64,000 nucleotides of DNA from Verrucomicrobiales bacterium. GTDB taxonomy: Bacteria > Verrucomicrobiota > Verrucomicrobiia > Verrucomicrobiales > DEV007. Positions within the stretch are counted from its first letter, which is position 1. Every line of letters starts with the position of its first letter. The translations under genes were made by a program, and so were the position numbers. The stretch is taken from positions 1-64,000 of the forward strand of contig JARGOD010000011.1 of the NCBI GenBank assembly GCA_029210205.1, given 5' to 3'. The notes under the pieces are model-generated. The model did no database searches, was not told the DNA's origin, and was given only the letters and a program-made list of their open reading frames with translations. Shown one piece after another: positions 24,006 to 34,524 of this stretch.

Positions 24006-24791
24006 ATGCTGACCAAGCGAATCATCCCCTGTCTCGACGTTACCGATGGACGTGTCGTCAAAGGGACAAACTTTGTGAATCTTCGTGACGCAGGCGATCC
24101 CGTCGATTGTGCTGTCGAATATAATCGTCAAGGAGCTGATGAATTGGTCTTTCTCGACATCACTGCTTCTTCCGATGAAAGGAAAACGATGGTCGACGTT
24201 GTGAGACAAACCGCCGAGCGTTGTTTCATGCCAGTGACCGTCGGCGGAGGAATTCGCACTGTCGATGACATGCGCGAGATGCTCATGGCCGGAGCCGATA
24301 AGGTCGGAGTGAACACCGCTGCCGTAAACGATCCCGGAGTAGTCTCCGCAGGCTCAAAAGCATTCGGTGCCCAGTGCATCGTCGTTGCGATCGATGCAAA
24401 GCGCCGCACTGGCGAACCAAAGGACGGATGGGAAGTTTTCACCCATGGCGGGCGGAACCCGACGGGACGGGACGCAATTGAATGGGCTCGGGAAGTCCAT
24501 GAACGCGGTGCCGGCGAAATTTTGCTCACGAGCATGGACGCAGACGGCACCGGTGCCGGCTACGATCTCGAACTTACCGCCGCGATTAGCGAAGCTATTA
24601 CCATTCCGGTCATTGCCAGCGGTGGCGCCGGGAAAGACCTTAGCCACATGGTCGAAGTGTTAGACAAAGGAAAAGCCGACGCCGTTCTCGCCGCGAGCAT
24701 TTTTCACTTTGGTGACTACACCGTCGGTGATGTGAAGGAGTATCTCGGTCAGCACGGCGTACCGGTACGGCCACTTGTTTCGTGCTCTTGA
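24006..24791 (+). CDS. hisF: Imidazole glycerol phosphate synthase cyclase subunit
   Basis: HisF uses ammonia delivered by HisH to turn PRFAR into imidazole glycerol phosphate and AICAR, linking histidine and purine synthesis. The 261-residue TIM barrel begins '[33 protein letters not shown]', with catalytic Asp11. The second catalytic Asp lies in '[18 protein letters not shown]', and phosphate-binding loops are '[11 protein letters not shown]' and '[16 protein letters not shown]'. No hisH is adjacent, so the his genes are dispersed. The 130-bp AT-rich region shared with the divergent DUF4912-like gene should hold its promoter. It converges with pgi. Confidence 0.96.
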   Translation: MLTKRIIPCLDVTDGRVVKGTNFVNLRDAGDPVDCAVEYNRQGADELVFLDITASSDERKTMVDVVRQTAERCFMPVTVGGGIRTVDDMREMLMAGADKVGVNTAAVNDPGVVSAGSKAFGAQCIVVAIDAKRRTGEPKDGWEVFTHGGRNPTGRDAIEWAREVHERGAGEILLTSMDADGTGAGYDLELTAAISEAITIPVIASGGAGKDLSHMVEVLDKGKADAVLAASIFHFGDYTVGDVKEYLGQHGVPVRPLVSCS

Positions 24792-24817
24792 CTTTACTCC
24801 GGATCTTGATCTCGGCT

Positions 24818-24837
24818 GCCCGTCCGCGGACAGGGCC
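24818..24837. terminator. Imperfect palindrome between hisF and pgi
   Basis: GCCCGTCCGCGGACAGGGC is almost self-complementary around TCCGCGGA and sits midway between two convergent genes. It has no T tract, so intrinsic termination is uncertain. A role as a bidirectional stop or mRNA 3' stabiliser is plausible. Confidence 0.35.
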
Positions 24838-24919
24838 GGCCCGACGATCAAGCTACTGATTTCGCGACTGCTCTGGGGGGTTCCACCTTACCCACGATTT
24901 TCACGAATATTGAACCGCC

Positions 24920-26488
24920 CTAACACCGAAATACATCCTCGCCGGCCATCGCGCCCTCTTCGCGCGAGCAAAACGCATTCCCCGCGAGATGATTGAGGCA
25001 ATGGTAGACCGCTTCAATATCCGACTCGCCAAGATTGGACGCCATTTGCTCTGCGGTGACTCCGGAAGAACCAGTCTCCGCGAGGTGGCCCTTGACTTTC
25101 CCTAACAAGTCTAAAAACTTCCCTGCCGCTTTTTTACCGGCTTCGACTCCGGGCTGGTGATAAGCATTGATGTTGACGAGGCTCGCATAAAACGAAACGG
25201 CCCGCTCATAAAGCGCGATGAGCATTCCGACCGAAAACGCGTTGACCTGATCAAGTGAGATTGTCATCGAATTGCGCCCACTTTCGTAGAGTGCACCGCG
25301 CGTTCCCCGAAGAAATCCCTGGAGGAAATCCTCAGCCGTCGATCCCATCTCATCCATTGCGAGCGACTTTCCTTCACGAGTCGAACGTACTTCGATAAAG
25401 GTAACGAAAAAATTCGCGAGACCGTCGCGCAGCTGTTGCACATAGGCATGTTGGTCGGTTGATCCTTTGTTGCCGTAAACTGCGATCCCCTGATTCACGC
25501 CCTTGCCGTCGAGATCGTGCTCCTTGCCGAGCGACTCCATCACGAGTTGCTGCAAATATTTACTCATGAGATCAAGCCGGTCGCAGTATGGCAGGATCAC
25601 CATGTCCTTTTTCCCGATACCGTCTCCCGCGTGATGCCACATCAGGGCGAGCCTCATGGCGGCGTTCGAGGCGACTTCATCGACGCGGGTCTTTTCATCC
25701 ATCGCTTTAGCTCCAGCGAGAAACTCATCGATGTTGATGCCCAGAAGAGCAGCTGGAAGCAATCCGACTGCGCTCATCACCGAAGTCCGGCCTCCGATCC
25801 AATCGGACATCGGGACCTGCGTGATCCATCCTTTTTCCTCCGCATATTTCCCGAGCTTGCTGCCGACTCCCGTGACCGCGATGGCCTGCTTCGGAAAGTC
25901 GAGGCCACGCGCCGCGAAAGCTGCTTCCGTCTCCAGCATCCCGTTCCGCGTTTCAGCGGTGCCGCCGGATTTTGAGATCACGATAACCAGCGTCTCGGCG
26001 AGACCGGCTCCCAGCTGTTCGAAGGCGAAGTCCATCCCTCCCGGATCGGTGTTGTCGAGAAAGTGAATGTCGACCGGGGCGTTTGGCGGCAGGAGCGCTT
26101 TAGACACAAGCTGAGGCCCAAGCGCAGAGCCACCGATCCCGACGAGAAGAACGTGCCGGAATGAATTTCCATTTGGTGCCTGAATCTCTCCACCAAGAAC
26201 CTTTCGGGATATCTGCTTTACCTGATCGAGCACCTCAGTGATCCACTTTCCTTCCTCAGCCGGAGCAAGGGCAGGATTACGCAACCAATAATGCCCGACG
26301 GCACGGCCCTCATCCGGATTCATGATCTCCCCCGCTTCGGTCGCGGCGCGATCAGCGAAGGCCCGGTCAATTTTTGCCTGCATTTCGTCAGACCAGTTTG
26401 CCGGGGCATCCATGCGACTCGTGTCGAGGCTGAAGCCGAGATCGGGATAGCGAAGAAGTGATTGTTGGAAGGTCTGCCAGTTACTCAT
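24920..26488 (-). CDS. pgi: Glucose-6-phosphate isomerase
   Basis: PGI interconverts glucose-6-phosphate and fructose-6-phosphate in glycolysis and gluconeogenesis. The 522 residues carry the two SIS-type sugar isomerase domains. Phosphate-binding stretches are '[14 protein letters not shown]' and '[15 protein letters not shown]'. The family signature region is '[24 protein letters not shown]', and the catalytic Glu is within '[15 protein letters not shown]'. '[16 protein letters not shown]' holds the catalytic His and '[11 protein letters not shown]' the catalytic Lys. It is divergent from the Dabb gene, with 50 bp between starts. Confidence 0.95.
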   Translation of the reverse strand: MSNWQTFQQSLLRYPDLGFSLDTSRMDAPANWSDEMQAKIDRAFADRAATEAGEIMNPDEGRAVGHYWLRNPALAPAEEGKWITEVLDQVKQISRKVLGGEIQAPNGNSFRHVLLVGIGGSALGPQLVSKALLPPNAPVDIHFLDNTDPGGMDFAFEQLGAGLAETLVIVISKSGGTAETRNGMLETEAAFAARGLDFPKQAIAVTGVGSKLGKYAEEKGWITQVPMSDWIGGRTSVMSAVGLLPAALLGINIDEFLAGAKAMDEKTRVDEVASNAAMRLALMWHHAGDGIGKKDMVILPYCDRLDLMSKYLQQLVMESLGKEHDLDGKGVNQGIAVYGNKGSTDQHAYVQQLRDGLANFFVTFIEVRSTREGKSLAMDEMGSTAEDFLQGFLRGTRGALYESGRNSMTISLDQVNAFSVGMLIALYERAVSFYASLVNINAYHQPGVEAGKKAAGKFLDLLGKVKGHLAETGSSGVTAEQMASNLGESDIEAVYHCLNHLAGNAFCSREEGAMAGEDVFRC

Positions 26489-26538
26489 GGATGACTTTTA
26501 TGTTCGACAGAACCGATCTTTACGCAAAAGGTTTCGAG

Positions 26539-26925
26539 ATGAAATTTCTTCGCCTTCTCACCCTGATTCTTTCATTTTCCGTGATCGCTTCGCCTGCCCT
26601 TGCGGACAGTCACGAGGGCCCTCCGTTTCGTCACGCTGTTTTCTTCAAGTTCAAAGAGACCGCCACCGATAACGATATTCAGCGGATCGTCGACGAGTTC
26701 ATGATGCTCAAAGGAAAGATCGACACCATCGTCGACATCGAGTGGGGTTTCTCCGAGAGTGTTGAAGGTTTGAACGATGAATTCACTCACGCTTTTCTCG
26801 TGACCTTCAAGGACAAAGCCGGACTGGAGACTTACATCCCGCACCCGGATCACATGGCCTTCGTCGAAATCCTGAAGCCGCATCTCGATAAGGTGTTCGT
26901 GTTTGATTACACGGCACGAAAGTAA
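26539..26925 (+). CDS. Exported Dabb (stress-responsive alpha/beta barrel) protein
   Basis: The protein of about 128 residues starts at ATG 26539 with a signal peptide ('MKFLRLLTLILSFSVIASPALAD'); the track start overlaps pgi. The rest is one Dabb domain: 'FRHAVFFKFKETATDNDIQRIVDEFMMLKGKIDTIVDIEWG', 'FTHAFLVTFKDKAGLETYIPHPDHMAFVEILKPHLDKVFVFDY'. The His-Pro-x-His near the end is the family signature. Dabb domains are dimeric ferredoxin-like folds with varied or unknown roles. Exported versions are frequent in Verrucomicrobiota and Planctomycetota. The role is unassigned. The next gene follows 24 bp later on the same strand. Confidence 0.85.
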   Translation: MKFLRLLTLILSFSVIASPALADSHEGPPFRHAVFFKFKETATDNDIQRIVDEFMMLKGKIDTIVDIEWGFSESVEGLNDEFTHAFLVTFKDKAGLETYIPHPDHMAFVEILKPHLDKVFVFDYTARK

Positions 26926-26949
26926 GATTTCTTCCCCGAACGGTCAGCC

Positions 26950-27321
26950 ATGTTTCAAAACGGACAACGCGTCGTCTGCATCGATGATTCCTTCGAGCCC
27001 TGGGTCTTTGACCTGTATAAGTCGCTTCCGAAAAAGAACTCGATTTACACGGTGAAAGCCGTGAAGTCAGGGCGCTCGAACCCGCAGTTTGTCGTCGACG
27101 ACAATGCCAATCTCTCAATCGGAGCAGCCGAGTTCGACATTCTCATCCTGCTTGAAGAGCTCCCCAACCCGAACGATCCCCATTCCAGCATCGAGCAGGA
27201 ACTGGGATTTCGCGCCGAGCGTTTTGCTCCCCTGCAGGAGGATCTTGAGGAAAACGAAGAGGTCGAGATGGTTGGCATCGGGCAGGAGGAAAAAGACTAC
27301 CCCGGCTTTCCGGGATCGTAG
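26950..27321 (+). CDS. Small acidic protein of unknown function
   Basis: The 123-residue soluble protein begins 'MFQNGQRVVCIDDSFEPWVFDLYKSLPKKNSIYTVKAV' and later has 'FRAERFAPL'. This beginning and end resemble a widespread group of small bacterial and phage proteins whose pattern is 'GxxVVCIDD...KGxxYTV...F...RFxPL'. These are predicted small beta-barrel (SH3/KOW-like) domains of unknown function. Here an acidic tail of about 35 residues ('DLEENEEVEMVGIGQEEKD') is added. It is probably cotranscribed with the Dabb gene. There is no signal or membrane segment. It converges with ftsB, with 130 bp between. Confidence 0.6.
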   Translation: MFQNGQRVVCIDDSFEPWVFDLYKSLPKKNSIYTVKAVKSGRSNPQFVVDDNANLSIGAAEFDILILLEELPNPNDPHSSIEQELGFRAERFAPLQEDLEENEEVEMVGIGQEEKDYPGFPGS

Positions 27322-27451
27322 CAGTGGCAGGTCGGCCCGCCTTTGCCATGGCTTCCGCTCAGTAATCTGCCCGGGAGTCAATTCTCCTTCCCCCGGTCTG
27401 TACGAGCATTCGCGACCGGAGGAAAAGAAAAAGGAAAAAGAAGCTTCGCTC

Positions 27452-27811
27452 CTACTCCCGCTCGATGCGGAAGATGTATTCCCCGGGGCGTTGCAACGCG
27501 AGTCGGTCCCGGGCGATCGCCTCAAGATAATCTTTATCGGTCTTAAGAAGCCGATGTTCCTGACGGAGCCTGATGACCTGCTCCTTTTTCGCCGCCTCGA
27601 TCTGCTGAAGACGATTGATCTCCGCCGTCAACTCTTCCTGCCGGGTGACTTCGGGCCCGAAGAGTTTGTAGACAGAAAGCAGAAGTAACAGGTATATCAC
27701 CACCTCCATGCCCCGGGAAAGCCGCTGCCAAAAATTTGACTTCGGCTTTCCGCCCTCTTCCTGAATCTGGAGAGGGAGATCGGGATGATCCTGAAATTCG
27801 GGGTCACGCAT
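27452..27811 (-). CDS. ftsB: Septum formation initiator, FtsB/DivIC family
   Basis: FtsB/DivIC is a bitopic divisome protein that bridges FtsQ and FtsL and helps activate septal peptidoglycan synthesis. The 119 residues show a cytoplasmic tail of about 35 residues, a single membrane helix ('MEVVIYLLLLLSVYKLFG') and a periplasmic coiled coil ('QEELTAEINRLQQIEAAKKEQVIRLRQEHRLLKTD'). The closing motif 'YLEAIARDRLALQRPGEYIFRI' matches the family's YIExxARxxLgmxkPGE. Its position 29 bp after eno is the conserved eno-ftsB pairing found in many bacteria, which strengthens the call. Confidence 0.9.
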   Translation of the reverse strand: MRDPEFQDHPDLPLQIQEEGGKPKSNFWQRLSRGMEVVIYLLLLLSVYKLFGPEVTRQEELTAEINRLQQIEAAKKEQVIRLRQEHRLLKTDKDYLEAIARDRLALQRPGEYIFRIERE

Positions 27812-27840
27812 AGGTGGGATAACGGCTTCAGCCGCGGGGG

Positions 27841-29148
<1,308 letters not shown>

Positions 29149-29294
29149 CTATTATTTTAGAAATCTTCAATATCAAAAGGACTGAAATTATAGTGAGTCC
29201 AATCGTACACTTCGGCCAGCGGTAATCGAACCCGCTCGAATTGCAAGCATCAACCTCGCAAGGTAGCGGGCTGGGGACGATTAAAAGCAGTGAT

Positions 29295-29915
29295 TCAAGC
29301 TCCGCGGCTCTGAACCATTTCGCGAATCGAATCCTCGAAAAGAATGAGCACTCCAAGAATCAAAATCGTGATCACGAGCCACGCATAGCCAATGAGCATG
29401 CCAATCGCGCCAAGTGTCTGACCGGGGGCCGGCTGCACTGGACTGTGTCTCGCCTTTGCCTGGGAAATGTGACCAAAAATGATCGCAATCGGGGAAAAGA
29501 GAATCCCGCCTACAATGCAGAGGACCACCCCGAGAACGCTCGCAACAAGGGAGATGGCGCCTGAAACCGGCGTAGGAACAACCATTTCATCGTCGTCATC
29601 CTCGCTAATTTCACTCTCCGCGGAATCCTCTTCTACTGAATCCTTCTCTGCCGACTTTTCCTGAACTCCCTGGCTCGCCTGCGGCGCCACATCTTCGAAA
29701 TCAGGAATTTCTCCAGGAAGATCAACCGGAGCTTTGTTCTCCTCCGGACTATAGTCCTCGGTTTTCAGAACGCCTGTTGGCCCGCCCCTGCTGGTTTCAC
29801 CCGGAAAATGAATCTCAGACGAGCAAACTGGACAAGGCACACTCGCACCGGCGAAGGTTTCATCCCCCGACACTTTCTGCCCACATTTGGGGCATGCCAC
29901 TTTGATGGTTGCCAT
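29295..29915 (-). CDS. Zinc-ribbon membrane protein (DUF4190-like C-terminus)
   Basis: The 206-residue protein starts with a zinc ribbon: 'VACPKCGQKVSGDETFAGASVPCPVCSSEI', with ligand pairs C8/C11 and C28/C31. A disordered acidic linker follows ('SAEKDSVEEDSAESEISEDDDDE'). The C-terminus has two membrane helices ('SLVASVLGVVLCIVGGILFSPIAIIFGHISQAKA' and 'GAIGMLIGYAWLVITILILGVLILF') in the style of DUF4190. That architecture is common in Verrucomicrobiota and Planctomycetota, but its function is unknown. It is probably monocistronic. The 167 bp between it and eno hold no gene I can support. Confidence 0.75.
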   Translation of the reverse strand: MATIKVACPKCGQKVSGDETFAGASVPCPVCSSEIHFPGETSRGGPTGVLKTEDYSPEENKAPVDLPGEIPDFEDVAPQASQGVQEKSAEKDSVEEDSAESEISEDDDDEMVVPTPVSGAISLVASVLGVVLCIVGGILFSPIAIIFGHISQAKARHSPVQPAPGQTLGAIGMLIGYAWLVITILILGVLILFEDSIREMVQSRGA

Positions 29916-30057
29916 TTCCTTTGGTTCCGATCAGGGATTGTCCCCGCGCGGGGCCAAGCAAAGCGGAATCCCACCTTACTGCAAACAAAATTCGACAGCA
30001 AGAGGTTCGCGAATTCACTTGATGGCCGGGATATCGAGGAGAAAGCTACTTCTTGTC

Positions 30058-30408
30058 ATGAAACACTTCGCTTTCTCCATAAGCATAGGACTGATCTCTT
30101 TAGCCATTTCCGGCTGCAACACAGTCGGTGACAATTCCTCCCTCGCGACAAGTCCTGACGCGCCTTCTTTCAAAGCGACAGCTGAGGCAGACCGGGAAGC
30201 CCGGCAAACTGATTCTTCGATCACACCTTACCCATTCAGGACTTGCGCGGTTCAGTTTCACAAACCGTTTAAAGATGGAAAGCCAAAGCACCGGCGCGTT
30301 TACAAAGGGCAGGAGGTTCTATTCTGCTGCACGCCATGCGTGAAGGCTTTCGATATGAATCCTGAACCTTACATGCCGAGGATTCTAGCAGCAGCGAATA
30401 GCCAGTAG
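30058..30408 (+). CDS. Lipoprotein with YHS/TRASH-like metal-binding motif
   Basis: The ORF track begins 57 codons upstream in unrelated sequence. ATG 30058 gives a lipoprotein signal, 'MKHFAFSISIGLISLAISGC', with lipobox I-S-G-C and lipidated Cys20. The mature part contains 'RTCAVQFHKPFKDGKPKHRRVYKGQEVLFCCTPCVKAFDMNPEPYMPRI'. This matches the pattern C-x-x...Y-x-G-x-x-x-x-F-C-C-x-x-C-x-x-x-F-x-x-N-P-x-x-Y of YHS/TRASH domains, which bind copper or other soft metals. A role in metal sensing or trafficking is inferred from the motif alone. It converges with the VOC gene, with 12 bp between stops. Confidence 0.72.
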   Translation: MKHFAFSISIGLISLAISGCNTVGDNSSLATSPDAPSFKATAEADREARQTDSSITPYPFRTCAVQFHKPFKDGKPKHRRVYKGQEVLFCCTPCVKAFDMNPEPYMPRILAAANSQ

Positions 30409-30420
30409 GTTGCGCTTCTT

Positions 30421-30768
30421 CTACCCGACGTATTGGGTCAGCATAACCTCATTTCCTTCCGGATCACGAATCGTGGCAAGGATAATGGGCTCTCCTTCGC
30501 GCTGCAAAGGCGAGGTCACCTCAGTCGCTCCCGCCTCTATCGCCACCCTAAACGAATCGGCGATGTCCGCATATTGAAGCGACAGGCCCGTTGATTTCGG
30601 AGTTCCGTCACCTCCCCCGTGAATCCCCAAAATAGCATCGCCGTGGGTCAATTCCGACCAGTAGGGCGAAACAATCTTTTCCTCAAATCCGAGAACATCT
30701 CGGTAAAATGCGACGGCTCGATCCATTTCGACCGCCTCAATCAAAAATTTAACGACCTGCGGTTTCAT
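30421..30768 (-). CDS. VOC family (glyoxalase/bleomycin-resistance-like) protein
   Basis: The 115-residue protein has one betaalphabetabetabeta repeat pair of the vicinal oxygen chelate fold. It starts 'VKFLIEAVEMDRAVAFYRDVLGFEEKIVSPYWSELTHGDAILGIHGGG' and ends 'VTSPLQREGEPIILATIRDPEGNEVMLTQYV'. The terminal 'xRDPEGNExxL' is the conserved metal-site strand. VOC proteins cover glyoxalases, dioxygenases, resistance proteins and others, and the substrate cannot be told here. No neighbour helps. The gene appears to be a single-gene unit. Confidence 0.85.
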   Translation of the reverse strand: MKPQVVKFLIEAVEMDRAVAFYRDVLGFEEKIVSPYWSELTHGDAILGIHGGGDGTPKSTGLSLQYADIADSFRVAIEAGATEVTSPLQREGEPIILATIRDPEGNEVMLTQYVG

Positions 30769-30782
30769 CAGGATCGAGGCTA

Positions 30783-30819
30783 AACAGGGTCAAGTCACCC
30801 AGTCAACCCTGTTGAATTC
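30783..30819. repeat. Short inverted repeat AACAGGGT/ACCCTGTT with shared 14-mer
   Basis: AACAGGGT at 30783-30790 is the exact reverse complement of ACCCTGTT at 30806-30813. The latter continues into ACCCTGTTGAATTC, which also occurs at 42147-42160 between nuoM and nuoN. It may be a small dispersed intergenic repeat. Confidence 0.55.
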
Positions 30820-30862
30820 TAAGTCTTGATCTTGATCCGCGCAGTCTCGCAGGAATCATGAT

Positions 30863-31156
30863 TCACTCTTGAGCCTCGACGTCGATGATGTCTGACTTCT
30901 CTTCATTTTTCTTTCTGCCGAAAAGTCCTCCGATGTCGACCCCGAAGTAAGCGAGGCAACTGATGAGGAGCGCAGCAGCGGCAGCTTCATCGAGATTTCC
31001 GACAACCGGAAGGTTATCAGGGATCAATTCGAGAAAGCCTGCGGTCGGGTTAAGGAGGTAAACGGCACTGAAAGCCCCTACTCCTCCGACAATGAGTGAA
31101 GTGATGACACTCCGTTTTTCCTTCACTTCTTCGTGAACAGCTTGTTCTTTTTCCAT
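30863..31156 (-). CDS. Small DUF1232-like membrane protein
   Basis: The 97-residue protein has two hydrophobic stretches. The segment 'AVYLLNPTAGFLELIPDNLPVVGNLDEAAAAALLISCLAYFG' matches the core of DUF1232 (YkvA family): 'YLlsPiDLIPDfiPvlGyLDD'. The N-terminus is charged and the C-terminus acidic and basic ('FGRKKNEEKSDIIDVEAQE'). Function is unknown. It is divergent from the nuoD operon, so part of the Rex-type operator region may lie in a shared intergenic space; its start codon is 83 bp from the operator. Confidence 0.7.
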   Translation of the reverse strand: MEKEQAVHEEVKEKRSVITSLIVGGVGAFSAVYLLNPTAGFLELIPDNLPVVGNLDEAAAAALLISCLAYFGVDIGGLFGRKKNEEKSDIIDVEAQE

Positions 31157-31238
31157 GGTTCGAATCCTCGCGGTTTTTGGTCAACGAAACGACTATAATC
31201 CGCTTCCCTTTTTATAACGTATCAACGGATGAAGGACT

Positions 31239-31256
31239 TTGTGAAATTTTTCACAA
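31239..31256. promoter_or_regulatory. Rex-type operator upstream of nuoD-N
   Basis: TTGTGAAATTTTTCACAA is identical over 18 bp (19 with the next A) to the site before nuoB, 25.5 kb away. The perfect 8-2-8 inverted repeat matches the Rex redox-repressor consensus. It lies inside the over-extended nuoD ORF of the track, which shows that the true nuoD start is the downstream ATG at 31351. Confidence 0.88.
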
Positions 31257-31263
31257 ACTCACC

Positions 31264-31292
31264 TTGAAACTCCAAAACGGCGCACCGATACT
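31264..31292 (+). promoter_or_regulatory. Candidate sigma70 promoter of nuoD-N
   Basis: TTGAAA (-35, five of six consensus bases) and GATACT (-10, four of six) are spaced by 17 bp, beginning 7 bp after the Rex-type operator. The predicted transcription start near 31299 gives a leader of about 50 bases before the nuoD ATG. This mirrors the nuoB layout. Confidence 0.6.
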
Positions 31293-31350
31293 CGAATTTC
31301 TTCGGAGACCGATAGGTAATCGAAACGACGATCGCGACTCCCCTCCTGCC

Positions 31351-32616
31351 ATGGCCACGACAACGAAAGAGCTCGAAATTCAGGACACTGCTGCACGCGC
31401 TGCTGCAGCGTCCGAGCTTGAGGGCTATCAGCAAACCACCGATGACCTCGTCGGTGAAAAACTGACCCTGAACATGGGTCCTTCCCACCCGGCGACTCAC
31501 GGGGTGCTTCGCATCGTCCTTGAACTTGACGGGGAAGTAATCACCAAGGCCGACCCCGACGTGGGTTATCTGCATCGCGGCGATGAGAAGATCGCCGAGA
31601 ACATGCAGTATAATCAATTCGTCCCCTACACGGACCGCCTCGATTACCTCGCACCTCTCGCCAACAACGTCGCCTACGCACTCGCCGTGGAAAAACTAAT
31701 GGGGTGGGAACTCCCCGCCCGCGGCCAGACGATCCGCACCATTTCCTGCGAAATGGCCCGCATCTCCGCCCACCTTCTCGGCATCGGAGCCTACGCCATG
31801 GATGTCGGGGCGATGACCGTCTTCCTCTACACTTTCACGCAGCGCGAATCGATCTACAACCTCTGTGAGTTGCTCACCGGTGCCCGTTTCACGACCAGCT
31901 TCACCCGGGTTGGCGGCCAGATTCGCGATCTTCCCGAGGGATTCACCGGGCAACTCAGCAAGTTCTGCGACGAGTTTATCCCGGCACTGGATGAAATCGA
32001 TACCCTCCTGACCCGGAACAAGATCTTTCTCGACCGAACGCGTGATATCGGCGTGATCTCCAAAGAAGATGCCATCGCCTGGGGATTGAGCGGGCCGAAC
32101 CTTCGCGGCTCCGGTGTCGAGCACGACCTTCGCAAAGCGAACCCCTATCTCGACTACGCGAATTACGATTTCGACATTCCGATCGGTGAGCACGGCGACT
32201 GTTATGATCGCTACCTCGTCCGCATGGAGGAAATGCGCCAAAGCGTCCGCATTCTGAAGCAGGCCATCAAAAATCTTCCTGACGGCCCCATTAACGTGGT
32301 CGACTGCAAGCAGAAGCTTCCGGAGAAAGAGCGGGTCCTCATGAGCATGGAGGAACTCATTCATCACTTTATTCTCGTCACCGAAGGCCTCGATGCACCG
32401 GCAGGCGAAGTCTACTTCGGGGCGGAAAACCCGAAAGGCGAACTTGGTTTTTACATCCACTCCAAAGGCGGTGGCGTTCCCTACCGCCTCAAGATTCGCG
32501 CCCCCTCTTTTGTGAACCTGAGCATCCTGCCGAAACTCCTTGAAGGCAACATGATGAGTGACACCGTGGCAATCCTCGGCAGTCTCGACTTCGTCATGGG
32601 TGAATGTGACCGCTAA
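31351..32616 (+). CDS. nuoD: NADH-quinone oxidoreductase subunit D
   Basis: NuoD (49-kDa subunit) forms the quinone pocket with NuoB. It descends from the large subunit of NiFe hydrogenases but lacks the metal-ligand cysteines. The protein of 421 residues begins at ATG 31351 ('MATTTKELEIQDTAARA'). It shows 'LNMGPSHPATHGVLRIVLELDGE' with the quinone-site His, 'VGYLHRGDEKIAENMQYNQFVPYTDRLDYLAPL', and 'RGSGVEHDLRKANPYLDY'. The C-terminal part is 'VNLSILPKLLEGNMMSDTVAILGSLDFVMGECDR'. It is the first gene of an 11-gene nuo operon whose gaps are mostly under 30 bp. Confidence 0.97.
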   Translation: MATTTKELEIQDTAARAAAASELEGYQQTTDDLVGEKLTLNMGPSHPATHGVLRIVLELDGEVITKADPDVGYLHRGDEKIAENMQYNQFVPYTDRLDYLAPLANNVAYALAVEKLMGWELPARGQTIRTISCEMARISAHLLGIGAYAMDVGAMTVFLYTFTQRESIYNLCELLTGARFTTSFTRVGGQIRDLPEGFTGQLSKFCDEFIPALDEIDTLLTRNKIFLDRTRDIGVISKEDAIAWGLSGPNLRGSGVEHDLRKANPYLDYANYDFDIPIGEHGDCYDRYLVRMEEMRQSVRILKQAIKNLPDGPINVVDCKQKLPEKERVLMSMEELIHHFILVTEGLDAPAGEVYFGAENPKGELGFYIHSKGGGVPYRLKIRAPSFVNLSILPKLLEGNMMSDTVAILGSLDFVMGECDR

Positions 32617-32627
32617 TTTTCCTGACC

Positions 32628-33122
32628 ATGTCTTTCGCTGTCCCATCCGATCTGGAAAAAGAAATTGATGACCGCATCACTCACTATCCGGTGAGCAAAC
32701 GGTCTGCCGTCCTTCCGGTCCTTCACGCCCTCCAGCATCACTTTGGCTTCATCGAAGAAGATGCCGTCGAATGGGCTGCTGCTAAACTTGAGCTTGAGCC
32801 GATCCAGGTTCTCGAAGTCGTCACTTTTTATCCCGGCTTCCGTCAGTCTGCTCCCGGCAAATGCCACATCCGCGTTTGCCGCACCCTCAGCTGCGCCATG
32901 GCGGGCAGCTACGAGTTGATGGACAGCATCTGCGAGAAAGCAGGGATCGACCGCTCCGGAGTGACCCACCACAACCCGATCGCCGTGAGCGACGACGGAA
33001 AGTTCAGTATCGAGTTCGCCGAGTGCCTCGCGAGCTGTGGCACCGGACCGGTTTGCCTCATGGGCGATGATTTCCACGAAGCGGTCACGGACGTCGACGG
33101 ACTCCTCAGCCAGTATAAGTAA
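32628..33122 (+). CDS. nuoE: NADH-quinone oxidoreductase subunit E
   Basis: NuoE (24-kDa subunit) is a thioredoxin-fold protein carrying the [2Fe-2S] cluster N1a next to the NADH site. The 164 residues have an N-terminal helical domain ('SAVLPVLHALQHHFGFIEEDAVEWAA') and the ligand set C84, C89 ('RVCRTLSCAM') plus C133, C137 ('AECLASCGTGP'). 'VVTFYPGFRQSAPGKCHIRVC' is the family signature. It lies 11 bp after nuoD and 4 bp before the nuoF start. The spacing implies translation coupling. Confidence 0.97.
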   Translation: MSFAVPSDLEKEIDDRITHYPVSKRSAVLPVLHALQHHFGFIEEDAVEWAAAKLELEPIQVLEVVTFYPGFRQSAPGKCHIRVCRTLSCAMAGSYELMDSICEKAGIDRSGVTHHNPIAVSDDGKFSIEFAECLASCGTGPVCLMGDDFHEAVTDVDGLLSQYK

Positions 33123-33126
33123 TTCT

Positions 33127-34520
<1,394 letters not shown>

Positions 34521-34524
<4 letters not shown>

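Noticed and set aside
24796-24812. GATCTTGATCT similarity between 24799 and 30830
   Set aside because: The match is short and AT/GC simple; it is likely chance.
29200-29275. T-arm-like sequence GCGGGTTCGATTACCGC on the minus strand between eno and the zinc-ribbon gene
   Set aside because: I could not find a matching acceptor, D arm or anticodon arm in the 60 bases before it. It may be a tRNA relic or chance; not enough for a tRNA call.
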